Origin: an uncultured Bacilli bacterium
GTDB lineage: Bacteria > Bacillota_I > Bacilli_A > RF39 > UBA660
Direction: 5' to 3'
Length of the DNA: 18,914 bases
Assembly: GCA_947627965.1 (NCBI GenBank)
Contig: CANQYA010000002.1
Coordinates: 1 to 18,914 of the forward strand
This document shows positions 1-6,997 of the stretch, piece by piece (within the stretch, counting starts at the first letter, position 1; the number at the start of each line of letters is the position of its first letter). Made by a program: the position numbers and the translations under genes. The notes below the pieces were generated by a model. The model had not been told where the DNA came from. It made no database searches and was given only the letters and a program-made list of their open reading frames with translations.

Positions 1-57
1 AAAAATAATCCTATGAAAGAGAAATACCAAATTGCAAAATTTGGGCATGATTTATAA
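1..57 (+). CDS. 3' tail of an upstream gene (partial)
   Basis: Frame 1 is open from the window edge to a TAA at 55-57, giving an 18-residue tail that ends in KYQIAKFGHDL. The gene itself lies outside the window. In Bacillus the gene before tatD is the methionyl-tRNA synthetase gene, but this short tail does not resemble a MetRS end that I can recognise, so I leave it unnamed. It could also be a chance open frame. Confidence 0.35.
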   Translation, partial: KNNPMKEKYQIAKFGHDL

Positions 58-74
58 AATAAATCATTTGTTTT
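47..74 (+). terminator. Weak AT-rich hairpin with T tail before tatD
   Basis: ATGATTTA (47-54) pairs perfectly with TAAATCAT (60-67) across a 5-base loop and is followed by TTGTTTT. The stem overlaps the stop codon of the upstream frame. It has only two G-C pairs in effect, so termination would be weak. It is best read as an attenuating or partial terminator. Confidence 0.4.
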
Positions 75-87
75 GGTGGGAGGGTAT

Positions 88-840
88 ATGTATATAGATA
101 CTCATTTACATTTATCTAAGAATGATAATATTGATAGTATTTTAAAGGATTGTCTTGATAATAATGTTGGTCATTTAATTATAAGTGGCTGTGATAAAGA
201 AGGTATAATTGATGCCTTAGATATAATTAATAAATATAAAAATATAAATGCTGTTTTAGGTTTTCACCCTAGCGAAGTCGATAAGGTTAATGATAAAGAT
301 TTAGAGTGGTTAGAAGATGCGATTAAAAATAATGACAAAGCAGTTGGGTTAGGCGAAATAGGTCTTGATTACTATTATGGTAAAGATAATAAAAATGAAC
401 AAATATCATTATTTGAAAAGCAACTAGTTATAGCTGAAAGACTAAATGTTCCAGTTGTTATTCATACACGCGATGCTTTTCAAGATACTTACGATATATT
501 AAAAAAATATTCTGTTAGGGGAATAATTCATTGTTTTAATGGAAGCCTAGAAGTAGCTAATCTATATATAAAAAGAGGTTTTTATCTTGGAATAGGTGGG
601 GTATTAACTTTCAAAAATAGTAAATTAGATAGTGTAATTAAAGATATTGATTTATCACATATTGTTTTAGAAACAGATAGTCCATATCTTTCACCTGAAC
701 CTTATAGAGGTAAACCTAATAGTCCCAAAAATATCCCTTTGATAGCATCTCGTCTTGCTGAAATAAAAAAAATATCCACAGAAAAAGTGGAAAACATTAC
801 CTTTAATAATGCTTGTCAAATATTTGACTTAAAAATATAA
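88..840 (+). CDS. tatD: TatD-family metal-dependent deoxyribonuclease
   Basis: A cytoplasmic TIM-barrel hydrolase of the amidohydrolase superfamily; TatD proteins are 3'-5' exonucleases and DNA-repair or quality-control nucleases. The metal-site motifs are all present: DTHLH at the N-terminus (D4, H6, H8), GEIGLD with the bridging glutamate at E90, VIHTRDA and IIHCFNG supplying histidines, and ETDSPYLSPEPYRGK near the C-terminus. Length (250 aa) is normal for the family. I start at the ATG at 88 rather than the in-frame TTG at 73, because GGGAGG lies just upstream (78-83) and the family begins MxIDTHxH. In Bacillus tatD (yabD) also precedes yabE and ksgA, which matches the next genes here. 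Substrate specificity cannot be read from the sequence. Confidence 0.95.
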   Translation: MYIDTHLHLSKNDNIDSILKDCLDNNVGHLIISGCDKEGIIDALDIINKYKNINAVLGFHPSEVDKVNDKDLEWLEDAIKNNDKAVGLGEIGLDYYYGKDNKNEQISLFEKQLVIAERLNVPVVIHTRDAFQDTYDILKKYSVRGIIHCFNGSLEVANLYIKRGFYLGIGGVLTFKNSKLDSVIKDIDLSHIVLETDSPYLSPEPYRGKPNSPKNIPLIASRLAEIKKISTEKVENITFNNACQIFDLKI

Positions 841-877
841 TCATGATATGATTAATTCGTAAAGACGAGGCGAAAAT

Positions 878-1453
878 ATGAAAAATATATTACGTATGGC
901 AAGAAACCAACTTTGTGTTATTGGCGTACTGGTTATAATGTTTTTTATAATAATTAGTGGAAATCAAAGCCAAGAAATAGTTACTTATAATGTTAGTAGT
1001 ATTAATTCAATACAAGCTATACATTTAGTATCAAAATATAATCCTGAAGTAGTCGAAACTGTTTATGCTAATGGGATAGGCGAAGTTCTACAGTATGGAA
1101 GCTCTAATCCTGTTATATTTAATGGAACAATGACGGCATATGGACCTGATTGTGTAGGGTGTACAGGTATTGTAGCGTGCCCTCCAAGGAATGATGTAAG
1201 AGGCGGTAATATTTATTTTAATGATAATGAATATGGACAAGTACGAATAGTGGCAGCGGATAAAAATATACCATGTGGAACTATGTTAAAAGTTACGGGA
1301 AGTAGTCTTGGTGAAAATGTAATGGCTATTGTGTTAGATAGAGGGGGCGTAATTAATGGAACCTTAATGGATTTATTAATGCCTAGCGAAAGAACCTCTA
1401 GTCCATTTGGAAGACAAAATGTTACTTATGAAATAATAAGATGGGGTTGGTAA
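878..1453 (+). CDS. Short 3D-domain cell-wall protein (YabE-like position)
   Basis: A 191-residue secreted or membrane-anchored protein. An N-terminal hydrophobic segment at about residues 12-28 serves as a signal or anchor, followed by a spacer, then a 3D domain from about residue 85 to the end. The domain starts TAYGPD and carries its three name-giving aspartates at D128 (AADKNIPCGT), D154 (VLDRGG) and D165 (LMDLL). 3D domains have the double-psi beta-barrel fold of MltA-type lytic transglycosylases, so a peptidoglycan-cleaving role is likely. In Bacillus the yabE product at this locus also carries DUF348 repeats and a G5 domain; both are missing here. Three cysteines cluster in the motif DCVGCTGIVAC. 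A GAGG site at 867-870 supports the start. The gene ends directly in a terminator. Confidence 0.85.
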   Translation: MKNILRMARNQLCVIGVLVIMFFIIISGNQSQEIVTYNVSSINSIQAIHLVSKYNPEVVETVYANGIGEVLQYGSSNPVIFNGTMTAYGPDCVGCTGIVACPPRNDVRGGNIYFNDNEYGQVRIVAADKNIPCGTMLKVTGSSLGENVMAIVLDRGGVINGTLMDLLMPSERTSSPFGRQNVTYEIIRWGW

Positions 1454-1479
1454 ACTTGTATTTATGCAAGTTTCTTTTT
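1452..1479 (+). terminator. Rho-independent terminator after the 3D-domain gene
   Basis: AAACTTG (1452-1458) pairs perfectly with CAAGTTT (1467-1473) across an 8-base loop, then CTTTTTAT follows. The hairpin begins inside the stop codon. The rsmA ribosome site follows only 8 bases after the T-run, so some readthrough into rsmA is likely. Confidence 0.7.
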
Positions 1480-1495
1480 ATCTATTAGGAGGAAT

Positions 1496-2284
1496 ATGTT
1501 GGAGCATAATTTTAAGAAAAAATTTGGACAAAATTTTTTAACCGATAAAGGTACTATCGGTAAAATAGCTAATTGTACTGATATAGATAAAGATACTTTA
1601 GTAATTGAAATAGGACCAGGTTCCGGTAACCTTACTAGTTATTTAGTAGAGTTAGCTGGTATGGTTATTGCCTATGAAATAGATACTGATTTAAAAAAAA
1701 TTTTAGAAGACAAGTTTAAAAATACGGATAATTTAGAAATAATCTATGAAGATTTTTTACAAAGAGATGTAATGACTGATATTCTAAAGTTTAATTATAA
1801 AAAAATATATGTTGTAGCCAATATTCCTTATTATATTACGACGCCTATCATGAAAAAGATAATTGATTTAAAAGTAGAAGTTCAAAAAATAGTTGTCATG
1901 GTTCAAAAAGAGGTCGGAGAAAGATTTACGGCTCAACCTAAAACGAGGGCATATGGTTCTATAACGGTATACTTAAACTATTACTTTAATATAAAAAGAT
2001 TATTTGTAGTTAGTAGAAATTCTTTTATTCCTAAACCGAATGTCGATAGTATTGTTCTTTTATTTGAAAGGAAAAAGGTTAGTAATTTAGTTAACAATGA
2101 AGAATTACTGTTAAAATTAATTAAAGATGCTTTTAAATATAAAAGAAAAACTTTAAGAAATAATTTAAAAAATTATGATTTAGAAAAAATAAATAAAGTT
2201 TTAAATAAATATAACATCGATTTGAATGTAAGAGCTGAAGAATTACCTCTAGAATTGTTTATTGAGATAAGTAATAATTTATAA
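1496..2284 (+). CDS. rsmA: 16S rRNA dimethyladenosine transferase RsmA (KsgA)
   Basis: Dimethylates the two adjacent adenosines in the 3'-terminal hairpin of 16S rRNA using S-adenosylmethionine, a late step in 30S assembly; loss gives kasugamycin resistance. The N-terminal KKFGQNFL signature, the SAM loop IEIGPGSG (residues 37-44) and the catalytic NIPYY motif (109-113) are intact. The C-terminal helical part includes AFKYKRKTLRNNL. Length (262 aa) is near the usual 260-290. An AGGAGG at 1487-1492 lies only 3 bases before the ATG at 1496; a TTG at 1499 would be spaced better but differs by one residue. In Bacillus the 5S maturase gene rnmV sits directly before ksgA. It is absent here and the 3D-domain gene abuts instead. 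Confidence 0.97.
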   Translation: MLEHNFKKKFGQNFLTDKGTIGKIANCTDIDKDTLVIEIGPGSGNLTSYLVELAGMVIAYEIDTDLKKILEDKFKNTDNLEIIYEDFLQRDVMTDILKFNYKKIYVVANIPYYITTPIMKKIIDLKVEVQKIVVMVQKEVGERFTAQPKTRAYGSITVYLNYYFNIKRLFVVSRNSFIPKPNVDSIVLLFERKKVSNLVNNEELLLKLIKDAFKYKRKTLRNNLKNYDLEKINKVLNKYNIDLNVRAEELPLELFIEISNNL

Positions 2285-2324
2285 AAATATCAAATAATAT
2301 ATTAAATTTATCCATTTTAAATGA

Positions 2325-2352
2325 TTGAAAAATTTTCTAATTATTATATAAT
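2325..2352 (+). promoter_or_regulatory. SigA-type promoter for the OatA-like gene
   Basis: TTGAAA (2325-2330), a 16-base spacer and a perfect TATAAT (2347-2352). The next gene starts at 2377, with GAGGT at 2366-2370 as its ribosome site. This suggests that the acyltransferase gene is transcribed separately from rsmA. Confidence 0.7.
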
Positions 2353-2376
2353 TGAATTATAATATGAGGTAGCAAA

Positions 2377-4629
2377 ATGGATAATAGAAGTAAATATTAC
2401 AAAAATATTAATATGGTAAGAGTAATCGCTTGTATTGGTGTTTTATTATATCACTTAAATATATTGAAAGGTGGATATTTAGCTGTTTCTACTTTCTTTG
2501 TACTAAGTAGCTTTTTATCTTGTCTTTCTCTTTTTAAAAAGGAAAAGGTATCTTTAAAAGATTATTATGTTAATTTAATTAAAAGGACATATTTACCATT
2601 ATTAATTGTCGTATTTGTAACAATTGCTTTTTTAGCGATTTTTCCTGTTGGTAACTGGTTAAATTTAAAACCAGAAACAACTTCTATTTTATTAAATTAT
2701 AATAATTATTGGCAATTAAATGCTAAGCTAGATTACTTTGCTCGTCAAGTTAATTCTCCTTTTATTCATTTATGGTATATTTCAATATTGTTACAATTTG
2801 ACCTAATATTACCTTTTATCTTCATTTTGTTAAGGAAATTAGGTGATAAGTGCAAAAAAATATTCCCTTGTATAATTACTTTACTTTTAGCTGTTATAGC
2901 AACGGTTTATTTTTATTTATCTAGTATTAATCAACCTTTAATGCATACTTATTATGGTACTTTTAGTAGATTATTTTCATTATTATTTGGATTATCTTTA
3001 GGATTTTTTTATAATTATTATGGCTCTATGGTAGCCAAACCATTTACTAAAAAAACAGTTAGTTATATTATTTTTATTGTATATTTATTAGCTTTAATAT
3101 CATTATTTACCATATCTGATATCAATAATACTTATTGGCAAGTAGGTATGATTTTAGTAACGTTAATAAGTTGTCGATTAGTTAGTTATTCTACCGTTTT
3201 AGTTAGTGATAAATTAAATATATTTGATAAAATTATTGAATTTCTAGCTAAGATAAGTTATGGAATATATTTATTTCAATATCCATTAATCTTTATTATG
3301 CAATATTATTTTGAAGATAGACTATATATGATAATTATGGTAATTAGTATAACTATTACTTTATCGATAATTTTGTATTATTGCTTACAAGTAAAAGTTA
3401 AGAATATATTTTTAAGAATAATTAAATATTTGTTATGGGGTATAGGAATTTTAATTATTGGTACAGGAATATACTTTTATATTATAGCTAAAGATCATAC
3501 TGCAGAAATGAAACTATTAGAAGAACAGTTAGCTAATAATTCAGTTATGTTTGAAAAAAGACAAGAAGACTTTTTAGCTCAACAAGCCAAAGAGAAATTG
3601 GATTGGCAAAAAGTATTAGAAGATTTAGAAAAAGACGAAGCAAATTTAAAGAATGTAGTAAATAATTTATCTGTTATTGGTATAGGGGACTCCGTTATGT
3701 TAGGTGCAGTAGGGCAACTTTATCAACAATTCCCTAAGGGTTATTTTGATGCTCAAGTATCACGTACAGCATGGACAGCTAACGATATATTAATTAATTT
3801 AAAAAATAAAAATGTATTAGGAGACCCTATTGTTTTCCATTTAGGAACTAATGGTGATTGTTCAAAAGAGTGTAAGATAGAAATATTAAAAACTTGTGGC
3901 GATAGAGAAGTTTTTTGGATAAATGTTACTAACGATTATGACGTTCATATAAACGATAACTTATTACAATTTGCTAATGAATACAATAATGTCCATATTA
4001 TTGATTGGAATAGTGCCTCTAAAGGACATCAAGAATATTTTTATGCAGACGGTATTCACCTAACCCCTGATGGTGTAATCGCATACTCTAATACTATTTA
4101 TGACGCTATTTATAAAATTTATTTAGAAAAATATAACAAAAAGAAAGAAGAAATAATAAAAAATCATGAAAACATACAGATAAATAAAATAAGCTTTTAT
4201 GGTAATGATTTATTATTAAATGTTTTTGATTATATAAAAGATTATTATAATGACGCTAATGTAGTAATCGATAAGGATTTCTCTTATGAAACTCTCTATT
4301 CAAAAATTAATGGATCAATAAAAGATGGAACTCTTACTAATAAAGTAGCTATATTACTAGATACAAGTATTAATATTGATTATGAAGACTATTTAAAATT
4401 AATAGATTTATGTAAAGATAGAGACTTATATTTATTAATGCTTGATGAAGAAATTGCTGATAAAATAGAAAATTTGAATAATGAAAAGGTACATATCATT
4501 CCTTTTTATAATGAAATAAAAAATAATAAAGATTATTTAATGGTCGATAAAATTCATTTAACTACAAAAGGTAATATGCAGTTAAAGGATAATATATTAA
4601 AAATAATTAATAATGATAAAAATAATTAA
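2377..4629 (+). CDS. OatA-like membrane O-acetyltransferase with two SGNH domains
   Basis: Probably acetylates an extracellular glycan, most likely peptidoglycan MurNAc as OatA does, giving lysozyme resistance. Residues 1-370 are an acyltransferase-3 membrane domain of about ten helices with the conserved histidine H26 and the FFVLSSFL motif. Residues about 375-430 form a charged, coiled-coil-like linker. An SGNH hydrolase-type domain follows (about 431-580), with nucleophile S439 in GIGDSV, oxyanion LGTN (489-492) and D558/H561 in DGIHLT. A second domain (about 598-745) repeats the same layout in degenerate form: GND (609-611) replaces GDS, LDTS (661-664) replaces LGTN, but D724/H727 in DKIHLT persist. 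Typical OatA is about 600 aa with one SGNH domain, so this 750-aa version is longer by one domain. It has its own promoter and lies between rsmA and yabG, where Bacillus has no such gene. The acetyl acceptor is inferred from the family. Confidence 0.88.
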   Translation: MDNRSKYYKNINMVRVIACIGVLLYHLNILKGGYLAVSTFFVLSSFLSCLSLFKKEKVSLKDYYVNLIKRTYLPLLIVVFVTIAFLAIFPVGNWLNLKPETTSILLNYNNYWQLNAKLDYFARQVNSPFIHLWYISILLQFDLILPFIFILLRKLGDKCKKIFPCIITLLLAVIATVYFYLSSINQPLMHTYYGTFSRLFSLLFGLSLGFFYNYYGSMVAKPFTKKTVSYIIFIVYLLALISLFTISDINNTYWQVGMILVTLISCRLVSYSTVLVSDKLNIFDKIIEFLAKISYGIYLFQYPLIFIMQYYFEDRLYMIIMVISITITLSIILYYCLQVKVKNIFLRIIKYLLWGIGILIIGTGIYFYIIAKDHTAEMKLLEEQLANNSVMFEKRQEDFLAQQAKEKLDWQKVLEDLEKDEANLKNVVNNLSVIGIGDSVMLGAVGQLYQQFPKGYFDAQVSRTAWTANDILINLKNKNVLGDPIVFHLGTNGDCSKECKIEILKTCGDREVFWINVTNDYDVHINDNLLQFANEYNNVHIIDWNSASKGHQEYFYADGIHLTPDGVIAYSNTIYDAIYKIYLEKYNKKKEEIIKNHENIQINKISFYGNDLLLNVFDYIKDYYNDANVVIDKDFSYETLYSKINGSIKDGTLTNKVAILLDTSINIDYEDYLKLIDLCKDRDLYLLMLDEEIADKIENLNNEKVHIIPFYNEIKNNKDYLMVDKIHLTTKGNMQLKDNILKIINNDKNN

Positions 4630-4637
4630 TATTTTAC

Positions 4638-4665
4638 TTGCAATTAAATACAAAAATGGTATTAT
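4638..4665 (+). promoter_or_regulatory. Extended -10 promoter for the NUDIX gene
   Basis: TTGCAA (4638-4643), a 16-base spacer and TATTAT (4660-4665) preceded by TG one base upstream (4657-4658), as in extended -10 promoters. It lies between the OatA-like stop and the NUDIX start. Confidence 0.5.
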
Positions 4666-4713
4666 ATAGACATAATATTTAGTAGGATAAATATTAGAGA
4701 AAGAAGGTTGAAA

Positions 4714-5211
4714 ATGGTTGAATATTGGGATCTATATGATAAGGACAGAAATAAGCTAGATAAAGTAGTTAAAAGAGGAGATTATCTAAATGATGACGAA
4801 TACCATTTAGTAGTTAATGCTTGGATAAAAAACTCTAAAGGGGAATTTCTAATTACTCAAAGGGTAGAAAATAAACCTCACCCTTTAATGTGGGAATGTA
4901 CTGGAGGTTCTGCTGTTAAAGGTGAAACATCTAAAATGGCCGCATTAAGAGAAGTAAAAGAAGAATTAGGTATCGATATAAGTAATTGTGATGCTACATT
5001 TGTAGGTAGTACATTAAGATATTACGAAGGTTGTCCTGATATCTTAGATGTTTGGTTATTTAATTGTGATGCTCCTATTGAAGAGATTAAAATACAAGAA
5101 GAAGAAGTAAATGATGTTATGTGGGCAAGTCCTTCAAAAATAAAAGAATTATATGACAATAATAAATTTGAATACAATGCTTACTTTAAAGAAATAGTAG
5201 GAATTGAGTAA
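4714..5211 (+). CDS. NUDIX hydrolase
   Basis: A cytoplasmic pyrophosphohydrolase of 165 residues that cleaves nucleoside diphosphates linked to some group X. The NUDIX box is complete: G, five residues, E, seven residues, then REVKEELGI, all within about residues 69-91. The N-terminal EYWDLYDKDRNKL and the WECTGG before the box resemble the isopentenyl-diphosphate-isomerase-like and YfcD-type branch of the superfamily, but the substrate cannot be assigned. I prefer the ATG at 4714 to the TTG at 4708, because AGAAGG (4702-4707) touches the TTG with no space and lies 6 bases from the ATG. The gene ends shortly before the first copy of the intergenic repeat, whose hairpin probably terminates it. 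Confidence 0.9.
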   Translation: MVEYWDLYDKDRNKLDKVVKRGDYLNDDEYHLVVNAWIKNSKGEFLITQRVENKPHPLMWECTGGSAVKGETSKMAALREVKEELGIDISNCDATFVGSTLRYYEGCPDILDVWLFNCDAPIEEIKIQEEEVNDVMWASPSKIKELYDNNKFEYNAYFKEIVGIE

Positions 5212-5225
5212 AAAATAATAAAATA

Positions 5226-5353
5226 GTGCTCGAATTTTCATGAAGTGATGAATGTAATTGTCACTTCTTTTTATTTTTTTAAACTCTAAATTACGTATTC
5301 TTACAAAAAAAATGATGCTTAATTTTAAGCTATTATCCCTTGATTTAATAACC
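5226..5353 (+). repeat. Intergenic repeat element, copy A
   Basis: First of four related elements in the window. In order it holds a hairpin with T-run (5242-5279), the core AAACTCTAAATTACGTATTC (5281-5300), a run of A, the palindromic block GCTTAATTTTAAGC (about 5317-5330) and a right end ATTTAATAACC. The left end lacks the CTTGTAC motif of copies B and C. AATAAAAT occurs on both sides, at 5217-5224 and 5354-5361, as a possible target duplication. It contains no long open frame. Confidence 0.75.
5242..5279 (+). terminator. Terminator carried by repeat copy A, after NUDIX
   Basis: GAAGTGA (5242-5248) pairs perfectly with TCACTTC (5261-5267) over a 12-base loop and is followed by TTTTTATTTTTTT. 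It is well placed to end the NUDIX transcript. The same hairpin is present in weaker form in the other repeat copies, so it belongs to the element. Confidence 0.65.
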
Positions 5354-5382
5354 AATAAAATTATATCGGTATTTTTTTATAT

Positions 5383-5409
5383 ACTAAAAAAAATATAAAA
5401 ACATATAAT
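5383..5409 (+). promoter_or_regulatory. Candidate SigK-type promoter for yabG
   Basis: AC (5383-5384), exactly 17 bases, then CATATAAT (5402-5409). This approximates the mother-cell SigK pattern AC-N17-CATANNNTA, with one mismatch in the final TA. Bacillus yabG is known to be SigK-dependent, which supports the reading. The predicted start of transcription would fall just before the ribosome site at 5415-5419, giving a very short leader. Confidence 0.45.
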
Positions 5410-5426
5410 TACGTGGAGATGATTAT

Positions 5427-6206
5427 ATGTTTTTTAAAGTAGGTGATTTAGTAACAAGAAAGTCACACAATAATGATATAGTCTTTAAAATAGTAGAAGT
5501 TGTCGATAAACTAGCATATTTAAAAGGATTAAATATTAGATTATATGCCGATAGTGATACAGACGATTTAAAATTAGTCGACAGTGCCAAAATTGACGAT
5601 AATGAGGTGTTAGATAGACTTAATAATTCTATTAATTTAGATAGAAACGAGTATTTTTATTTACCAGGTAAAGTTTTACATTTTGATGGTGATGTAGAGT
5701 ATTTAGAACGGTGTATGGACTTTTACAAAAAACTTAAAATAATGGCATATGGTGTTAATTTAAAAGAAGACGAAATTTATTTAGAAATAGATAAATATTT
5801 AGACGAATTACATCCTGATATTGTAGTTATAACAGGTCATGATGTTTATTATAAAAATAAAGGTAATATAAACGATGTTGAAAATTATAAAAATAGTCTT
5901 AATTTTATAAAGGCGATAAAAAAAGCAAGAGAATACGAAAAATCTCATGATAAATTAATAATAATTGCTGGAGCTTGTCAATCAAATTATGAAGAATTAA
6001 TAAAAGCAGGAGCTAATTTTGCTAGTAGTCCTAAAAGAGTTAATCTTCATGCTTTAGATCCAGCTATAGTAGCTTGTTCCGTAGCTTTATCAGATAAAAG
6101 TAAACCTATCGATTTATTAAATATTATCGAAAAAACGAAGTATAAAGAGGAAGGCGTTGGGGGTATTATTACTAATGGAACAATGTATACAGGGTATCCA
6201 AGATGA
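5427..6206 (+). CDS. yabG: Sporulation-specific protease YabG
   Basis: A mother-cell cysteine protease that trims spore coat and cortex-associated proteins late in sporulation. The protein (259 aa; Bacillus about 290) begins with a small barrel-like segment (FKVGDLVTRKSH), then LPGKVLHFDGD, then the catalytic core: ITGHDVY with H138, IIAGACQSNYEELI with C184, and the highly typical ASSPKRVNLHALDP. The C-terminus GVGGIITNGTM is also characteristic. The ATG at 5427 has GGAGA 7 bases upstream. Compared with Bacillus it lacks residues in the region after the N-terminal segment. In Bacillus yabG follows ksgA directly; here the OatA-like gene, the NUDIX gene and repeat copy A intervene. Its stop TGA overlaps the veg start. 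Confidence 0.95.
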   Translation: MFFKVGDLVTRKSHNNDIVFKIVEVVDKLAYLKGLNIRLYADSDTDDLKLVDSAKIDDNEVLDRLNNSINLDRNEYFYLPGKVLHFDGDVEYLERCMDFYKKLKIMAYGVNLKEDEIYLEIDKYLDELHPDIVVITGHDVYYKNKGNINDVENYKNSLNFIKAIKKAREYEKSHDKLIIIAGACQSNYEELIKAGANFASSPKRVNLHALDPAIVACSVALSDKSKPIDLLNIIEKTKYKEEGVGGIITNGTMYTGYPR

Positions 6207-6427
6207 ATATAGAAAAAATAAAAAACAGTTTAGAGCAAAATAAAGGTAAATTATTAAAATTTAAGTTTAATGGTGCTAGAAACCAAGTAGAAGAATTTAA
6301 GGGTACAATAGAAAATACTTATAATTATATATTTTTGGTTAAAATAAAAGACGAAAGTAAACAAATAAGGTCATTTAGTTATACAGATGTGTTAACAGAA
6401 AGTTTAGAAATTTTTACTGATAAATAA
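6203..6427 (+). CDS. veg: Veg protein
   Basis: A small (74 aa) conserved Firmicutes protein with an Sm-like small beta-barrel character; in Bacillus, Veg stimulates biofilm formation through the SinR/SlrR pathway and has been linked to spore germination. The family pattern is clear: IKNSLEQNKGKLLKFKFNGAR, then the hydrophobic TYNYIFLVKI and SFSYTDVLTESLEI. The start codon overlaps the yabG stop in an ATGA arrangement and has no strong ribosome site, so translation is probably coupled to yabG. In Bacillus veg has its own strong promoter. I saw no convincing internal promoter in the end of yabG. No small acid-soluble spore protein gene (sspF) follows, unlike in Bacillus. Confidence 0.9.
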   Translation: MNIEKIKNSLEQNKGKLLKFKFNGARNQVEEFKGTIENTYNYIFLVKIKDESKQIRSFSYTDVLTESLEIFTDK

Positions 6428-6435
6428 GAAAAAAG

Positions 6436-6464
6436 TTGATTTTTTGGGCAATTTATTATATTAT
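6436..6464 (+). promoter_or_regulatory. Promoter for spoVG
   Basis: TTGATT (6436-6441), a 17-base spacer and TATTAT (6459-6464) give a reasonable SigA-type promoter. Bacillus spoVG is a classic SigH gene, but I do not see a clear SigH pattern here. The leader holds a small GGTAA-ATA-TTACC hairpin at 6479-6491 ahead of the ribosome site. Confidence 0.5.
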
Positions 6465-6514
6465 CATATTAGAAGGACGGTAAATATTACCTACTTTAGA
6501 AGGAGGATAGGCAA

Positions 6515-6790
6515 ATGAAAATCACATCTGTAAATGTGCGTAAGGTCGAAAAGGAAAATTCACGTATGAAAGGAATTGCGTCAGTTCTTATTGATGATAG
6601 TTTCGCAGTACATGATATTAGAATTATAGAAGGGGACAATGGTTTGTTTATCGCAATGCCAAGTAGAAAAACTGCAACTGGTGGATACCGTGATATAGCT
6701 CATCCAATTAATCCTGAGGGCCGTGCTATGTTTGAAGAAGCAATATTTGAAGCATATAAAAATGCTGATCAACCTTCAGAAGAAAATTAA
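6515..6790 (+). CDS. spoVG: SpoVG RNA-binding regulator
   Basis: A 91-residue nucleic-acid-binding protein conserved across Firmicutes. It affects septation and cortex formation in Bacillus and acts as a site-specific DNA/RNA-binding global regulator elsewhere. The whole protein matches the family: MKITSVNVRKV, then GIASVLIDDSFAVHDIRII, the GLFIAMPSRKTATGGYRDIAHPI core, and the helix EGRAMFEEAIFEAYK. AGGAGG at 6501-6506 lies 8 bases before the ATG. It stands as a single-gene unit between its own promoter and a strong terminator. Confidence 0.97.
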   Translation: MKITSVNVRKVEKENSRMKGIASVLIDDSFAVHDIRIIEGDNGLFIAMPSRKTATGGYRDIAHPINPEGRAMFEEAIFEAYKNADQPSEEN

Positions 6791-6795
6791 AAAAT

Positions 6796-6822
6796 AAGCA
6801 ACGCTTTGTTGCTTTTTATTTT
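6796..6822 (+). terminator. Rho-independent terminator of spoVG
   Basis: AAGCAAC (6796-6802) pairs perfectly with GTTGCTT (6808-6814) over GCTTT, followed by TTTATTTT. It ends exactly where repeat copy B begins. The last TTATTTT of its tail is repeated at the other end of that element. Confidence 0.85.
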
Positions 6823-6969
6823 GGACTTGTACTTCCCCAAGTGATAAATATAATTGTCAGTTATTTTTATTTTTTTTAAACTCTAAATTATGTATTCTTG
6901 TAAAAATATGTATTTCTCTAAAAAAGTTAATCTTAATTTTAAATTATTCCCCTTTAATGTTTAAGAACC
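6823..6969 (+). repeat. Intergenic repeat element, copy B
   Basis: Starts GGACTTGTACTT, then AAGTGATAAATATAATTGTC with a T-rich tract, the core AAACTCTAAATTATGTATTC (6878-6897), and an 18-base internal tandem duplication (TATGTATTCTTGTAAAAA followed by a diverged copy). It continues with CTTAATTTTAAA and ends GTTTAAGAACC. TTATTTT flanks it at 6816-6822 and 6970-6976. The left end GGACTTGTAC and the inverted right end GGTTCTTAAAC form a weak terminal inverted repeat. It fills the spoVG-yabP gap and contains no gene. Confidence 0.75.
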
Positions 6970-6997
6970 TTATTTTTATAAAATTACTATCTTTTTT

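Noticed and set aside
73..87. Five extra N-terminal codons (TTG start) for tatD
   Set aside because: They include the ribosome site GGGAGG, and the family starts at the ATG at 88.
838..854. Perfect 7-bp inverted repeat between tatD and the 3D-domain gene (TAATCAT/ATGATTA)
   Set aside because: The loop is only 3 bases, the stem is AT-rich and no T-run follows, so there is no basis for calling a terminator or operator.
5149..5355. Reverse-strand open frame of 68 codons across the NUDIX end and repeat copy A
   Set aside because: It is Phe/Ile/Tyr-rich from AT-rich DNA, has no ribosome site, resembles nothing and runs through the repeat and its terminator.
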